Shown piece by piece: positions 1 through 7,788 of a stretch of 64,000 bases of DNA. A program made the translations under genes and the position numbers. The notes beneath the pieces were generated by a model that saw only the letters and a program-made list of their open reading frames with translations, searched no databases and was not told the DNA's origin. The DNA comes from Clostridiales bacterium (GTDB lineage Bacteria; Bacillota; Dethiobacteria; Dethiobacterales; Dethiobacteraceae): positions 62,001-126,000 of the forward strand of contig JAGXRM010000010.1 in assembly GCA_018335855.1 (NCBI GenBank), written 5' to 3'. How positions within the stretch are numbered: the stretch's first letter is position 1; each line of letters opens with the position of its first letter.

Positions 1-916
1 TGAGTCGTCCCCTGAATTGAGAGGGGCATTGAATCTGCAGTCCGGTTATTTCTTCTAAGGGAGCGGTGTCGCCTATCTGGTATTGGTTATCTTGGTTAAG
101 TGCTGTGAAGGAAAAGCCTTGGGCTGTGCCGATTAGATTGTTGACAATATAGGAGCGGCCCTGGCGGAGTGCACTGTAGATTTGTGTTTTTGCTTTGACC
201 GGGTCTCTGGACAGTGGTTCGTCGAGGAGGATACAGTTATTGGCGGTGCGAAAAAGGTAGCGGTACGGGAAGATGGTGCGGCGTATCGGGCCTTTACAGA
301 CAGGCCATGCGTGGGCGTCGGAGCCGGCGATGGCGGTGATGGGGCGATGCTGAGTGACTTCGTCGAACCGGGCCATGGCCTGAGGTGTGGGACCGGTGAT
401 GGGGCCGGCGGGATTGATGTAAGAATAGTAAAGGCCTTGCAGTATATTTCTTACCCCGTCACGCCATTGGGAGCACCAGTTCCAGACTTCTATGCCACTA
501 TAGCCTTGTGCGTCCCAGTGTGTCCAGGGATAATGGGCGTTATTGAGGACCAGGGGTGAGCCGATTTCAAAGGGGTGGGCAATAAAGCCGAAACCGCCCT
601 GGGCGTTCACTTGGTTAATAACCTGTTGGGGGTCGGAGTCGTTTTGTGCGACCGGTTCGGTGATGTTTAAAGCCAGGTAATGATTTTTTGTGGTGTTAAT
701 TTCGCTGCCGATGAGGACGAGTACATCGTGGATGTATCCTTCCTCGGGTAACCCCTGGAGATTGCCGTGATCGGTAATAACAACAAAAGCTAGGCCTGCG
801 GATTTCGCGGCCAGCGCTATTTTCTCAATCGATTTGTGTCCGTCAGAATAGGTACTGTGAATGTGGATGTTTCCGACATAAGGATGCATCCGCGACCACC
901 CTGCCTTAAGATACAC
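1..916 (-). CDS. PHP-domain phosphoesterase, 3' end beyond window
   Basis: Open reading frame on the minus strand running off the left edge, so the C-terminus is missing. It carries the metal-binding signatures of the PHP (polymerase and histidinol phosphatase) family in order: NIHIHSTYSDG near the N-terminus, then VITDHGN, IAHPFE and GSDAHAW. These predict a metal-dependent phosphoesterase; the substrate is unknown. The start is ambiguous. A GTG at 916 has an AAGG about 9 nt upstream; an ATG at 889 is also in frame but lacks a clear ribosome binding site. The gene is separated from its upstream neighbour by a strong terminator. Confidence 0.8.
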   Translation of the reverse strand, partial: MYLKAGWSRMHPYVGNIHIHSTYSDGHKSIEKIALAAKSAGLAFVVITDHGNLQGLPEEGYIHDVLVLIGSEINTTKNHYLALNITEPVAQNDSDPQQVINQVNAQGGFGFIAHPFEIGSPLVLNNAHYPWTHWDAQGYSGIEVWNWCSQWRDGVRNILQGLYYSYINPAGPITGPTPQAMARFDEVTQHRPITAIAGSDAHAWPVCKGPIRRTIFPYRYLFRTANNCILLDEPLSRDPVKAKTQIYSALRQGRSYIVNNLIGTAQGFSFTALNQDNQYQIGDTAPLEEITGLQIQCPSQFRGRL

Positions 917-972
917 ACTCTAATACCTTATTCTGTTATAATTTCCCTTATTCCTGCTAAAGTATGGTCAAA

Positions 973-1012
973 AATAAAAAAAACGGGAGGAAACGGGCTT
1001 TGGCCCGTTTCC
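973..1012 (-). terminator. Intrinsic terminator of the DUF5667 gene
   Basis: Read on the minus strand, a hairpin with arms GGAAACGGGC and GCCCGTTTCC and a 4-nt loop is followed by a T-rich tract. It lies just past the stop codon at 1020. Confidence 0.85.
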
Positions 1013-1019
1013 CTGAAGG

Positions 1020-1763
1020 TTATCTGTTCTTTTTAGGTTCCGGCTTGGTCCGGTTAGGCTTGCCCGGTTTAACCGGGTCGTCTGTTTCCTGGTCTGCTTC
1101 CTCTGTTGTTATCTCTATGATGTCTACATCAAGCTTTTTGGCCAGACCGGGGGGGGGGTTCAGTTGGCCGTTGCCTGTGTTTGGTCCGGGAGCATAGACT
1201 GCCTCGCGAACAGTCTGGCTGCGGATTTTACCTGTTTGGGACATCTGCATAGCCCTTTCCAGGGCGGGTTTTGCCTGCTCAGGCGCCTTCTCCCAGGCTT
1301 TTCTCAGTGCTAACTGGGAGGGGTGAGAGTAGACGGATTCGTCTACCGTCTCCTCATTGTTATAGACGGCATTGAATACTTGCTTTAACCTGTCTTTACC
1401 CTTGTACCCTTCTGCCTTAGCTACTGCTTTGGCAAAGGCATTCACCAGCCTTTCGGCGTACCGTTCTTGCTTTTCCTCGGGGAGGGCATTGAGTTCAGCT
1501 AAACGGCGCTCGGCAAATTGGTTGAGCTTTTCCGCCTTGGCTTCCGATGAGAAGGTGAGAAGCAACTCTATTCTCTCTATGAGCAGCTTCAGGAAGTAAA
1601 AGGGCGAGTCCGGGGTCAGGCCTACTGCCTCCGGCTCTTCTGTTTCGTATACAGCTGCAGTTACAGTACCCGCAGTGTCTTGATTACTGGCCAATGCTGC
1701 TGACGGGAGAACCAGGGAAAGTGTCAGCAGTACAGCCAGCATCAGGAGAAATAGTTTTTTCAT
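1020..1763 (-). CDS. Secreted DUF5667-like protein
   Basis: 247 residues with a Sec signal peptide (residues 1-25, ending near ALASN). Residues about 50-130 hold a region beginning GLTPDSPFYFLKLLIER and rich in charged helices, resembling the DUF5667 family of exported Bacillota proteins of unknown function. The C-terminal tail is rich in Pro, Lys and Asp and looks disordered. An AAGGAG motif lies 8 nt before the ATG. The protein is probably surface-exposed or extracellular; no enzymatic motif is visible. It is monocistronic with its own terminator. Confidence 0.7.
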   Translation of the reverse strand: MKKLFLLMLAVLLTLSLVLPSAALASNQDTAGTVTAAVYETEEPEAVGLTPDSPFYFLKLLIERIELLLTFSSEAKAEKLNQFAERRLAELNALPEEKQERYAERLVNAFAKAVAKAEGYKGKDRLKQVFNAVYNNEETVDESVYSHPSQLALRKAWEKAPEQAKPALERAMQMSQTGKIRSQTVREAVYAPGPNTGNGQLNPPPGLAKKLDVDIIEITTEEADQETDDPVKPGKPNRTKPEPKKNR

Positions 1764-1953
1764 AGTGTCAGCTCCTTATTTCTCCCCCGCTACCACATAC
1801 ATTCGCAGGCAGATCAATTTTTATGGGGGTAGTGCGGGAAAAACATCTCGGGTATTAAGAATTTTACAGGATTATGCAGATTTTTAAAGAGGGAATTTGC
1901 TATTTGATGTGGAAATAAGTTTGATAACGTAAGGTAGACGGAGGCGATAACCG

Positions 1954-2229
1954 TTGGGAAAGATTCGGATCAAAAGTGATGTGGAAGTTAAGCGGCGCTT
2001 TGAGGAAATTATGGACGGCTTGTCCGACGGGCCGATATTTGTGGCCCGAAACAAGCGGGTTTCAGCGGTATTGATGGAAATGTCGGACTATTATGATTTA
2101 CTGGGTGAAATTGAGGATTTAATGCAACTGCTTCATACGATGGGCGGTTGCGGATGTGGCTGTGAAGACGCAGAGGAAAACGAGCTGGATAAGATATTGG
2201 ATAAAGCGTTTGACGAGATCGGAGATTAA
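1954..2229 (+). CDS. Phd/YefM-like small protein with a Gly-Cys tract
   Basis: 91 residues starting at TTG, with GGAGG nine bases upstream. The first ~50 residues (KIRIKSDVEVKRRFEEIMDG, then FVARNKRVSAVLMEMSDYYDL) resemble the DNA-binding fold of Phd/YefM antitoxins. No toxin gene follows: a terminator comes directly after the stop. Near residues 65-71 is an unusual GGCGCGC run that could bind metal or form disulfides, followed by an acidic tail. It could be a stand-alone repressor or an orphan antitoxin; neither can be shown from sequence alone. Confidence 0.55.
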   Translation: MGKIRIKSDVEVKRRFEEIMDGLSDGPIFVARNKRVSAVLMEMSDYYDLLGEIEDLMQLLHTMGGCGCGCEDAEENELDKILDKAFDEIGD

Positions 2230-2263
2230 AACGCCTGGGACTGTTGTCCCAGGCGTTTTTTTG
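2228..2263. terminator. Bidirectional terminator
   Basis: Hairpin with 13-bp arms (AAACGCCTGGGAC and its complement) and loop TGTT, with A and T runs on either side. It separates two convergent genes, the Phd-like gene and mbl. Confidence 0.9.
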
Positions 2264-2271
2264 TAAAATTT

Positions 2272-3300
2272 TTATATGCCTGATGCTGATCGTCGGGTTG
2301 AGATTAAGGTATGGGTGATTTTATCTAACTGTTCCAGGGCGCGGCCTGTACCTTTGGCGACACAGGCAATGGGGTCTTCCGCCAAATAGACGGGAACGCC
2401 GGTTTCTACTGTGAGTAGCTTGTCGAGGCCGTTTAGTAAAGCACCGCCACCGGTCATAATGATACCATGCTGGACGATGTCCCCGGCCAGTTCAGGAGGA
2501 GTAATCTCCAGGACATGTTTAACGCATTCAATCATTGCTTCCAGAGGTTCCTGGACAGCTTCCAGGACGTGTTCCGTACGGGCCTGGAATGAACGGGGCA
2601 GGCCGGAGACCATATCGCGGCCCCGGATTTCCATTTCTGTGGACCGGTGGTTTGGATATGCGCTGCCCACTTCAATTTTGAGTGCTTCGGATGTCCGTTC
2701 GCCGATGAGCAGGTTAAACTCTTTTTTAATAAAGCGGGCGATGGCTTCATCGAATTTGTCGCCGCCGACACGGACACTTTCCGTCACGACTGTTTCCCCC
2801 AGGGAAAGAACGGCCACGTCGGTGGTGCCACCACCGATATCAATGACCATATGGCCGCTGGGCTGGAAGATGTCAAGACCGGCACCGAGCGCGGCGGCTC
2901 GGGGCTCTTCTATTAAGAAGGCGTCACGGACACCGGAGCGGACTACCGCTTCAATGACTGCTTTTTGTTCCACAGTGGTGGTGGCGGCCGGAATGCAGAC
3001 GATGACCCGGGGACGCAGAAGCCGACGGCGGTCACATACTTTGGCAATGAAGTGGCGCAGCATAATCTCTGTGATTTCAAAATCTGCGATCACGCCTTCC
3101 CGTAAGGGGCGGATGGCAATAATGTTGCCGGGAGTCCGTCCGAGCATGCGCTGTGCCGCTTCGCCTACGGCCAGTACCTGGCGGGTGTGTTGTTCAATTG
3201 CAACGACGGAAGGTTCATGCAGGACAATTCCTTTGCCACGGAGGTGGACGAGTACCGTAGCTGTACCCAGGTCAATTCCCATGTCGGTTCCAAGATTCAT
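2272..3300 (-). CDS. mbl: MreB/Mbl family cell-shape protein
   Basis: Actin-like ATPase of the MreB family, about 342 residues from the chosen ATG at 3300 (AGAGGTG ribosome binding site). An upstream in-frame extension lacks homology. Actin-fold signatures are visible: MGIDLGTATVLV (phosphate 1), IDIGGGTTDVAVLS (phosphate 2) and IIMTGGGALLNGL (adenosine motif). These proteins form membrane-bound filaments guiding lateral wall synthesis. Position just downstream of spoIIID is the B. subtilis spoIIID-mbl arrangement, which favours Mbl over MreB. Confidence 0.93.
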   Translation of the reverse strand: MNLGTDMGIDLGTATVLVHLRGKGIVLHEPSVVAIEQHTRQVLAVGEAAQRMLGRTPGNIIAIRPLREGVIADFEITEIMLRHFIAKVCDRRRLLRPRVIVCIPAATTTVEQKAVIEAVVRSGVRDAFLIEEPRAAALGAGLDIFQPSGHMVIDIGGGTTDVAVLSLGETVVTESVRVGGDKFDEAIARFIKKEFNLLIGERTSEALKIEVGSAYPNHRSTEMEIRGRDMVSGLPRSFQARTEHVLEAVQEPLEAMIECVKHVLEITPPELAGDIVQHGIIMTGGGALLNGLDKLLTVETGVPVYLAEDPIACVAKGTGRALEQLDKITHTLISTRRSASGI

Positions 3301-3401
3301 TATTGCTTCACCTCTTTGCAGAGCTTGTACCACAGTTTGGTAATTAACCAACTTTATTCGTCAGTTGGTGGGCTTTTCCTTTTTTTCTGTTTTTATTTTC
3401 T

Positions 3402-3647
3402 CTATCCTATGTATTTCTTACGGGTTGCTTCGCCGCCGCGGAGGTGGCGCTCCGATTTATTCTTTTCAAGAATTATTTTAATCTCCCGGGCGATAAAACG
3501 GTTGATGTGGGGGAGCCTCTCAGTCACGTCTTTATGCACAGTTGATTTTGATACTCCAAATATTTTGGCCACTTGCCTGACCGTGGCGCCGGTCTCTAGA
3601 ATGTAGTTGCTGATTTCCAGGACGCGCTGCTCGATATAGTCCTGCAT
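3402..3647 (-). CDS. spoIIID: Sporulation transcription factor SpoIIID
   Basis: 81 residues with the helix-turn-helix TVRQVAKIFGVSKSTVHKDV and a basic C-terminal tail, matching SpoIIID, the mother-cell regulator that acts with sigma E to switch genes on or off. A G-rich ribosome binding site precedes the ATG. It lies directly upstream of mbl, as in B. subtilis. A weak sigma E-like element is present upstream (see the entry at 3677). Confidence 0.95.
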   Translation of the reverse strand: MQDYIEQRVLEISNYILETGATVRQVAKIFGVSKSTVHKDVTERLPHINRFIAREIKIILEKNKSERHLRGGEATRKKYIG

Positions 3648-3676
3648 TTAGCCGCCCCCTTCATACTTTTGTTAAA

Positions 3677-3707
3677 CAATATATTGCCGGGATGGGCTAA
3701 TTATGAC
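3677..3707 (-). promoter_or_regulatory. Possible sigma E promoter of spoIIID
   Basis: Minus-strand TCATAATT, a 12-nt gap, then CAATATAT resembles sigma E elements (-35 with ATA, -10 near CATACANT). Spacing and -10 are imperfect; the call leans on spoIIID being sigma E-dependent in B. subtilis. Confidence 0.3.
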
Positions 3708-3744
3708 AGAAACACATTCAGGGTATGTTTTCCAGCCTATAAAA

Positions 3745-3804
3745 TATTAAAGGGGCAGCTTAGCGCTGCCCCTTAAGGGGGAAGGGATGACAAGGTTTTT
3801 GTTA
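3745..3804. repeat. Direct repeat copy 1 (terminator and stop region)
   Basis: About 55 bp nearly identical to 5347-5405, centred on the palindrome GGGCAGCTTAGCGCTGCCC. Both copies run into a TTA that is the stop codon of the adjacent minus-strand gene. The copies bracket the AAA ATPase gene. Confidence 0.8.
3750..3774 (-). terminator. Terminator-like hairpin after the AAA ATPase gene
   Basis: AAGGGGCAGC, 5-nt loop, GCTGCCCCTT on the minus strand, followed by an AT-rich tract with an interrupted T run. Confidence 0.6.
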
Positions 3805-5148
3805 AATCTCTATTTCTAACTGCTTCAATGCCATACCGATGAGTTTATCTGCATAATCCGTCATAAACAACGGAATATTCAGCAAATCATCATCCAGGCG
3901 CAGGTTGTTCAGCGAAAACCGCACACGAAGCTTGACCTTATCTCCGTATTTCTCTTTAAATTTCTTCAGACTCTTACTTTCCACATTGGTCTCCGATTTT
4001 ACCTCAATGGGCAAAATATCATTTTCCCGCTGTATTAGAAAATCCACTTCATAACGAGGGTTATCCATCGTCCAATAACGCGGTATGGCCTCAAACTGGT
4101 TTCTCAGTGCTTGCAGTATATAATTCTCGCTAAGTGACCCTTTAAACTCCACAAACAGACGATTGCCTTCGCTGAAGGCAGATGGTGCCAAAAGAGACAA
4201 CCGGCGCAAAAGTCCCACGTCTATAAGGTAAAGCTTGAAGGCAGCCAGATCGTCGTAGGCTGACATTGGCAGTCCCGGAGCAGTGCTGCGGTAGATTTTA
4301 TAAGTCAGGTTTGCGTCACACAGCCATTGTAGTGCATCCTCATATTCTCTAGCCCTAGCACCTTCCTTGACCACTTTATAGATAAACTTCTTATTCTCTC
4401 TCGCCAATTGAGAAGGTATGGACTTCCATATGAGTGAAATCTTTGGGAAATCCTTAGGATCCGGATGCTTGGCAAAGTCCCGTTCATATGCCCCTAATAT
4501 ATTAGAAAGTACCTGCTGCATAAGCTCAACATCCCGGTCTTCCGTCCAGGATCTGACCGATTCCGGCATTCCACCGGTGACAAAATACATCTTCAATTTT
4601 TCATACAGGGGATTGAAAAAAGCCTCTGGAATGTTTTCAATGCTATCTATGCTGTTCATGTAGTTAACAAGATTATCGTCACCATTGGCCATTAAAAACT
4701 CGGTAAAGGTCATGGGCCCAATTTCTAAAAAATCGACCTTGCCGACAGGGAACGAGGCAGGCTTTGACAGGGCAATGCCTAAAAGCGAACCAGCACAGGT
4801 CACATGATACTCCGGTGTATTCTCGCAGAAATATTTGAGTGTATTAAGAGCATTAGGACATTCCTGAATCTCGTCAAAAACAATAAGTGTTTCCTCAGCC
4901 TTAACTGTTTGACCGCTTGCCATCATCAGGTTTTGCAGAATGCGATCGACATCCTTTGTCTTTTCAAAAAACTGCTTGTATTCCTCATGCTCATCAAAGT
5001 TAAAATAAGCAATATTTTTATAATAACGCCGGGCAAATTCCTTGAGCACCCACGTCTTACCCACCTGACGTACTCCTTTTAAAATGAGGGGTTTGCGGTG
5101 TTTAGATTTTTTCCATTGCAGCAAATCCTGCAAAATCAGTCTTTCCAT
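3802..5148 (-). CDS. AAA ATPase with C-terminal DUF4143
   Basis: About 448 residues. The N-terminus has a P-loop (LILKGVRQVGKTWVLKEF) and a Walker B-like IVFDEIQECP; the C-terminus has the DUF4143 nuclease-like region (YEVDFLIQRENDILPIEVKSE). Family members are common in variable genome regions, and their role is mostly unknown; some are thought to act in defence or addiction. ATG at 5148 is chosen because GGGAGGTG lies just upstream. The gene is more AT-rich than its neighbours, interrupts the conserved spoIIQ-spoIIID order, and is bracketed by direct repeats, all pointing to recent acquisition. Confidence 0.85.
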   Translation of the reverse strand: MERLILQDLLQWKKSKHRKPLILKGVRQVGKTWVLKEFARRYYKNIAYFNFDEHEEYKQFFEKTKDVDRILQNLMMASGQTVKAEETLIVFDEIQECPNALNTLKYFCENTPEYHVTCAGSLLGIALSKPASFPVGKVDFLEIGPMTFTEFLMANGDDNLVNYMNSIDSIENIPEAFFNPLYEKLKMYFVTGGMPESVRSWTEDRDVELMQQVLSNILGAYERDFAKHPDPKDFPKISLIWKSIPSQLARENKKFIYKVVKEGARAREYEDALQWLCDANLTYKIYRSTAPGLPMSAYDDLAAFKLYLIDVGLLRRLSLLAPSAFSEGNRLFVEFKGSLSENYILQALRNQFEAIPRYWTMDNPRYEVDFLIQRENDILPIEVKSETNVESKSLKKFKEKYGDKVKLRVRFSLNNLRLDDDLLNIPLFMTDYADKLIGMALKQLEIEI

Positions 5149-5346
5149 GGCGACACCTCCCATGTTATCACATAATTATACATATTTCGCGTTAATAAAT
5201 CACACTTTTATATATAGTATACCCAGTTGACTATCAAAAAGTCAATATATCACATAAGTATAATAAAATATTGTTCTAAAATCACATTTTTATTGATAAA
5301 CGCATAATAAACTAACAACGCATCCTATGATATTACCAATAAAATA
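5149..5346. other. AT-rich gap upstream of the AAA ATPase
   Basis: Roughly 200 bases, strongly AT-rich compared with the flanks. No ORF with a ribosome binding site was seen. It probably came in with the ATPase gene and holds its promoter, though no convincing -35/-10 pair was found. Confidence 0.5.
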
Positions 5347-5405
5347 AAATAGGGCAGCTTAGCGCTGCCCCTTATGGGGGAAGGAGATGGCAAAGGCTTT
5401 TGTTA
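5347..5405. repeat. Direct repeat copy 2 (terminator and stop region)
   Basis: Partner of the repeat at 3745-3804. It contains the stop codon of the spoIIQ-like gene and its terminator hairpin (5351-5372 on the minus strand, GGGCAGC/GCTGCCC followed by TATTTTATTTTATT). Confidence 0.8.
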
Positions 5406-6092
5406 TCTGGGGGAGATTTCCTGGACAGGATCCAGGGCTTCGCCGTCTTTGAAGAGGGCAAAGTGGAGAAAATAGCCCAATTGGGCGTCAAGGAGTGCGC
5501 TGTTGCCGACACGGGCAATTTGTTCTCCGGCTTGTACCTCATCGCCTACGGCAAAGAAGGCGTCGGCGAGGTTGGCATATTCTGTGGTGTACCCGCCGCC
5601 GTGGTCAATTTCCATCATCAGGCCGAAACGCATATCTTCCCGGACGTCCCGGACAATCCCCGGCCAGGCGGCAACAATCGTGGCGTCAGGTTCGACAGCG
5701 ATGTCAACACCGACATGAAAACGAAGTTGGTTGCCAATACGGTAAATATCGTGGTGACCGGTTAGAAGTTCGCCTTCTGCGGGCCAGCGGAGGGGCTCCG
5801 ATGGTGCAGTCAGGACAGGTGTATCTTCCTCTGGGATTATACCTTCCCGGACTTCTTCTTCGTCCAGGGCATTGAATGGGGGATCGGGCCTGTTGACGAC
5901 AGACTCACTCAGCTCTGCCTCGGTAATTTCTGGCGCAGGCGTCACATCCAGGGGTTGGGCGGACGGCCCGCGTAATGCGACCACGGTGATTACAACGACA
6001 ATGGTCAGAAGATAGGCCGCCAGGAAAATCGTTTTTTTCCCGGGACGGCGGACTCTTCGCAGCGGGGCTAACGCGCTAAAATATTTCTTCAT
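5403..6092 (-). CDS. spoIIQ: SpoIIQ-like M23 family protein, probably catalytically dead
   Basis: 229 residues: one membrane segment (about 21-41), an acidic linker, and a LytM/M23 domain (about 102-224). In B. subtilis, SpoIIQ is a forespore membrane protein that joins SpoIIIAH across the intermembrane space during engulfment. Here H126 and D130 of HxxxD are present, but the usual YAH motif reads YAN (N174) and the HxH motif reads FLH (F208), so two expected histidines are missing. A peptidase role is unlikely. Position next to spoIID and a forespore-type promoter support the name. Confidence 0.75.
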   Translation of the reverse strand: MKKYFSALAPLRRVRRPGKKTIFLAAYLLTIVVVITVVALRGPSAQPLDVTPAPEITEAELSESVVNRPDPPFNALDEEEVREGIIPEEDTPVLTAPSEPLRWPAEGELLTGHHDIYRIGNQLRFHVGVDIAVEPDATIVAAWPGIVRDVREDMRFGLMMEIDHGGGYTTEYANLADAFFAVGDEVQAGEQIARVGNSALLDAQLGYFLHFALFKDGEALDPVQEISPR

Positions 6093-6114
6093 CTGGACAT
6101 CACCTCTCGTGAGG

Positions 6115-6143
6115 TATTATGCCCATTATTTTCCTGTTTATGC
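6115..6143 (-). promoter_or_regulatory. Candidate sigma F/sigma G promoter of the spoIIQ-like gene
   Basis: On the minus strand GCATA (6139-6143) is followed, 14 nt later, by GGGCATAATA (6115-6124). It can also be read as GCATA, 17 nt, CATAATA, close to the sigma G pattern. One -10 position deviates from the sigma F consensus. Confidence 0.5.
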
Positions 6144-6174
6144 AGAAAAGTTAACGTTTTACTAATGCCGGAGG

Positions 6175-7179
6175 CTACCTGATAGGACTTATATCAACAC
6201 CGGCGTAGTAATAGCGGACGATTTCATCATATGTTTTGCCGGCTTTTGCCTGACCGTCGGCGCCGTACTGGCAAAGGCCGACGCCGTGACCGTAACCGCG
6301 GGCGGTAAAGATGATATTATCCCCGTCGTGACGCCAGGTCAGGTTGGTGGACGGGAGTTTGAGCGCGGTGCGCAGGTCACGGCCTCTGACTGTTTCGCCG
6401 GCGATATTAAGCTCTTTAATCCGGCCGGTAGAAGTTCTGATAGCTGTGCCCAGTAGCGAACTGCCGGTTGTGGAAACGGGGGTTGCCGTCACAAAGGGCA
6501 GTAAGCTTTTTGTGAACTGAGCAGTGCTGAATGTATGTTCCGTCTCCGACCACCGGCTGTCAGAACAGTAGGGGCAGGGTGTGGCACGGAGATAGGACAT
6601 AGCAGTACTCCAAACATCTTCACTGTTTTCTGTGTGGCCGCCACAGGCAGCATGGAATACTGCATCTATGGGCTGTCCGTTTTGAACAGCAATTTTACCG
6701 GCGGTTTCCCGGACAGCCTGGCGGATTTTATTGAGGTTGGCCGCCGCTTCACCGGCAGGCCATTTTTTGAGGGAATCTGCTTCCGTCTCCCAGGCCTGGC
6801 AATGGGTGTGGTCAGTGCAAATGTCTGCTTCAGGGTGGTTGCTGCAGCCCCGGCCCCCCTGAGAAAGCATCTGGCTGACTGTATAGGTACGGGCGACTAC
6901 CGCTTGGGCTTTGAGGGCTTCCAATTGAAAGGATGCAGGCATTTCAGCGGCGACCACACCGACTAAATATTCTTCCAGAGACATGGTTTCTATTTGCTGT
7001 TTGTGGTGATTAAAAACGTTAATCATGATTTCACCAGCCGGCGATTCGATGGGTGTACGGTCCACGGTCGGAGGAGGTTGTTGCGGTATGGTAGGGCGAC
7101 AACCTCGTACTAACGCTACTGGCAGGATAATGACTACGCTGAATAAAAACAGGACGATGGCAGGTAGTAGTTTGCTCAT
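6175..7179 (-). CDS. spoIID: Stage II sporulation protein D
   Basis: About 334 residues: an N-terminal membrane anchor (LLPAIVLFLFSVVIILPVALV) followed by the SpoIID lytic transglycosylase domain, with the signature MSLEEYLVGVVAAEMPAS and ending GYGHGVGLCQYGA. SpoIID degrades septal peptidoglycan during engulfment with SpoIIM and SpoIIP. ATG at 7179 is used because GGAGG sits 6 nt upstream; the longer frame adds about 70 residues with no signal sequence. A CATATATA about 30 nt upstream weakly resembles a sigma E -10. Confidence 0.95.
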   Translation of the reverse strand: MSKLLPAIVLFLFSVVIILPVALVRGCRPTIPQQPPPTVDRTPIESPAGEIMINVFNHHKQQIETMSLEEYLVGVVAAEMPASFQLEALKAQAVVARTYTVSQMLSQGGRGCSNHPEADICTDHTHCQAWETEADSLKKWPAGEAAANLNKIRQAVRETAGKIAVQNGQPIDAVFHAACGGHTENSEDVWSTAMSYLRATPCPYCSDSRWSETEHTFSTAQFTKSLLPFVTATPVSTTGSSLLGTAIRTSTGRIKELNIAGETVRGRDLRTALKLPSTNLTWRHDGDNIIFTARGYGHGVGLCQYGADGQAKAGKTYDEIVRYYYAGVDISPIR

Positions 7180-7235
7180 CGGGAACCTCCGTAGGGCAGG
7201 ATAAATATATATATGCCTGCGGAGGAAAGAAAAGA

Positions 7236-7262
7236 ATAAAAAAAACCGGGATCGCCGGTTTA
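7236..7262 (-). terminator. Terminator of the nucleotidyltransferase gene
   Basis: Minus-strand AAACCGG...CCGGTTT hairpin followed by eight T, directly after the stop codon at 7265. Confidence 0.8.
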
Positions 7263-7264
7263 AG

Positions 7265-7720
7265 TTAGTTAGAAGAATTAAAGTGGTTTCTGTAGAACTC
7301 AATTGTGGGAAGCATATCAAAGTAGTCCCGTCTGGATGCAACGGCAAACTTATTGTAATCGGTGCGATCCCCATAGAGCTGGATGCCACTGCGCAAAACC
7401 TGGTATCGCAGTAGTATCCCGGCCTGATTTAGAATTGTTACGTCAATATCTTCCCGGTGAAATATGGCAGATAAGGCTTCATATAGTTTTAAGAGTAATT
7501 CGGCCTTTTGAGAAAGTGGAATTCCATCCTCAAGTTGTAGTGCAATATCAATATCACTGAACGTACTTGTTTGAGTATCTTGTTTGGCTTGAGATCCAAA
7601 AAGGATGACAAGCTTAACAAACAGGTCGGGCATTGATTCTGCTAAAGCTGCACGAACCTCGTTTAAATTCTCCGCAGAGTATTTTTTGTTGTTTTCCTTC
7701 ATAACTCTAATTTTTCTCAT
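7265..7720 (-). CDS. MNT-type nucleotidyltransferase, orphan
   Basis: 151 residues from ATG 7720 (AAGGTG ribosome binding site). Holds the minimal nucleotidyltransferase signature LVILFGSQAKQ then FSDIDIALQL (GSx plus DxD). Such proteins normally pair with a HEPN toxin as AMPylating antitoxins (MntA/HepT). No HEPN gene lies beside it; both sides are core genes (murA, spoIID). The region is AT-rich relative to its neighbours. It is most likely a remnant or a solo nucleotidyltransferase acquired by transfer. Confidence 0.7.
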   Translation of the reverse strand: MRKIRVMKENNKKYSAENLNEVRAALAESMPDLFVKLVILFGSQAKQDTQTSTFSDIDIALQLEDGIPLSQKAELLLKLYEALSAIFHREDIDVTILNQAGILLRYQVLRSGIQLYGDRTDYNKFAVASRRDYFDMLPTIEFYRNHFNSSN

Positions 7721-7788
7721 ACATATCACCTTAGAACATTGTATCAAATCATATAGTTCAATGTCAATCAATGGAAAAAACCGCCGGG

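Noticed and set aside
2411-3343. 310-residue plus-strand frame opposite mbl
   Set aside because: It is antisense to a conserved actin-like gene, lacks a ribosome binding site and has low-complexity Ser/Arg-rich content typical of shadow frames.
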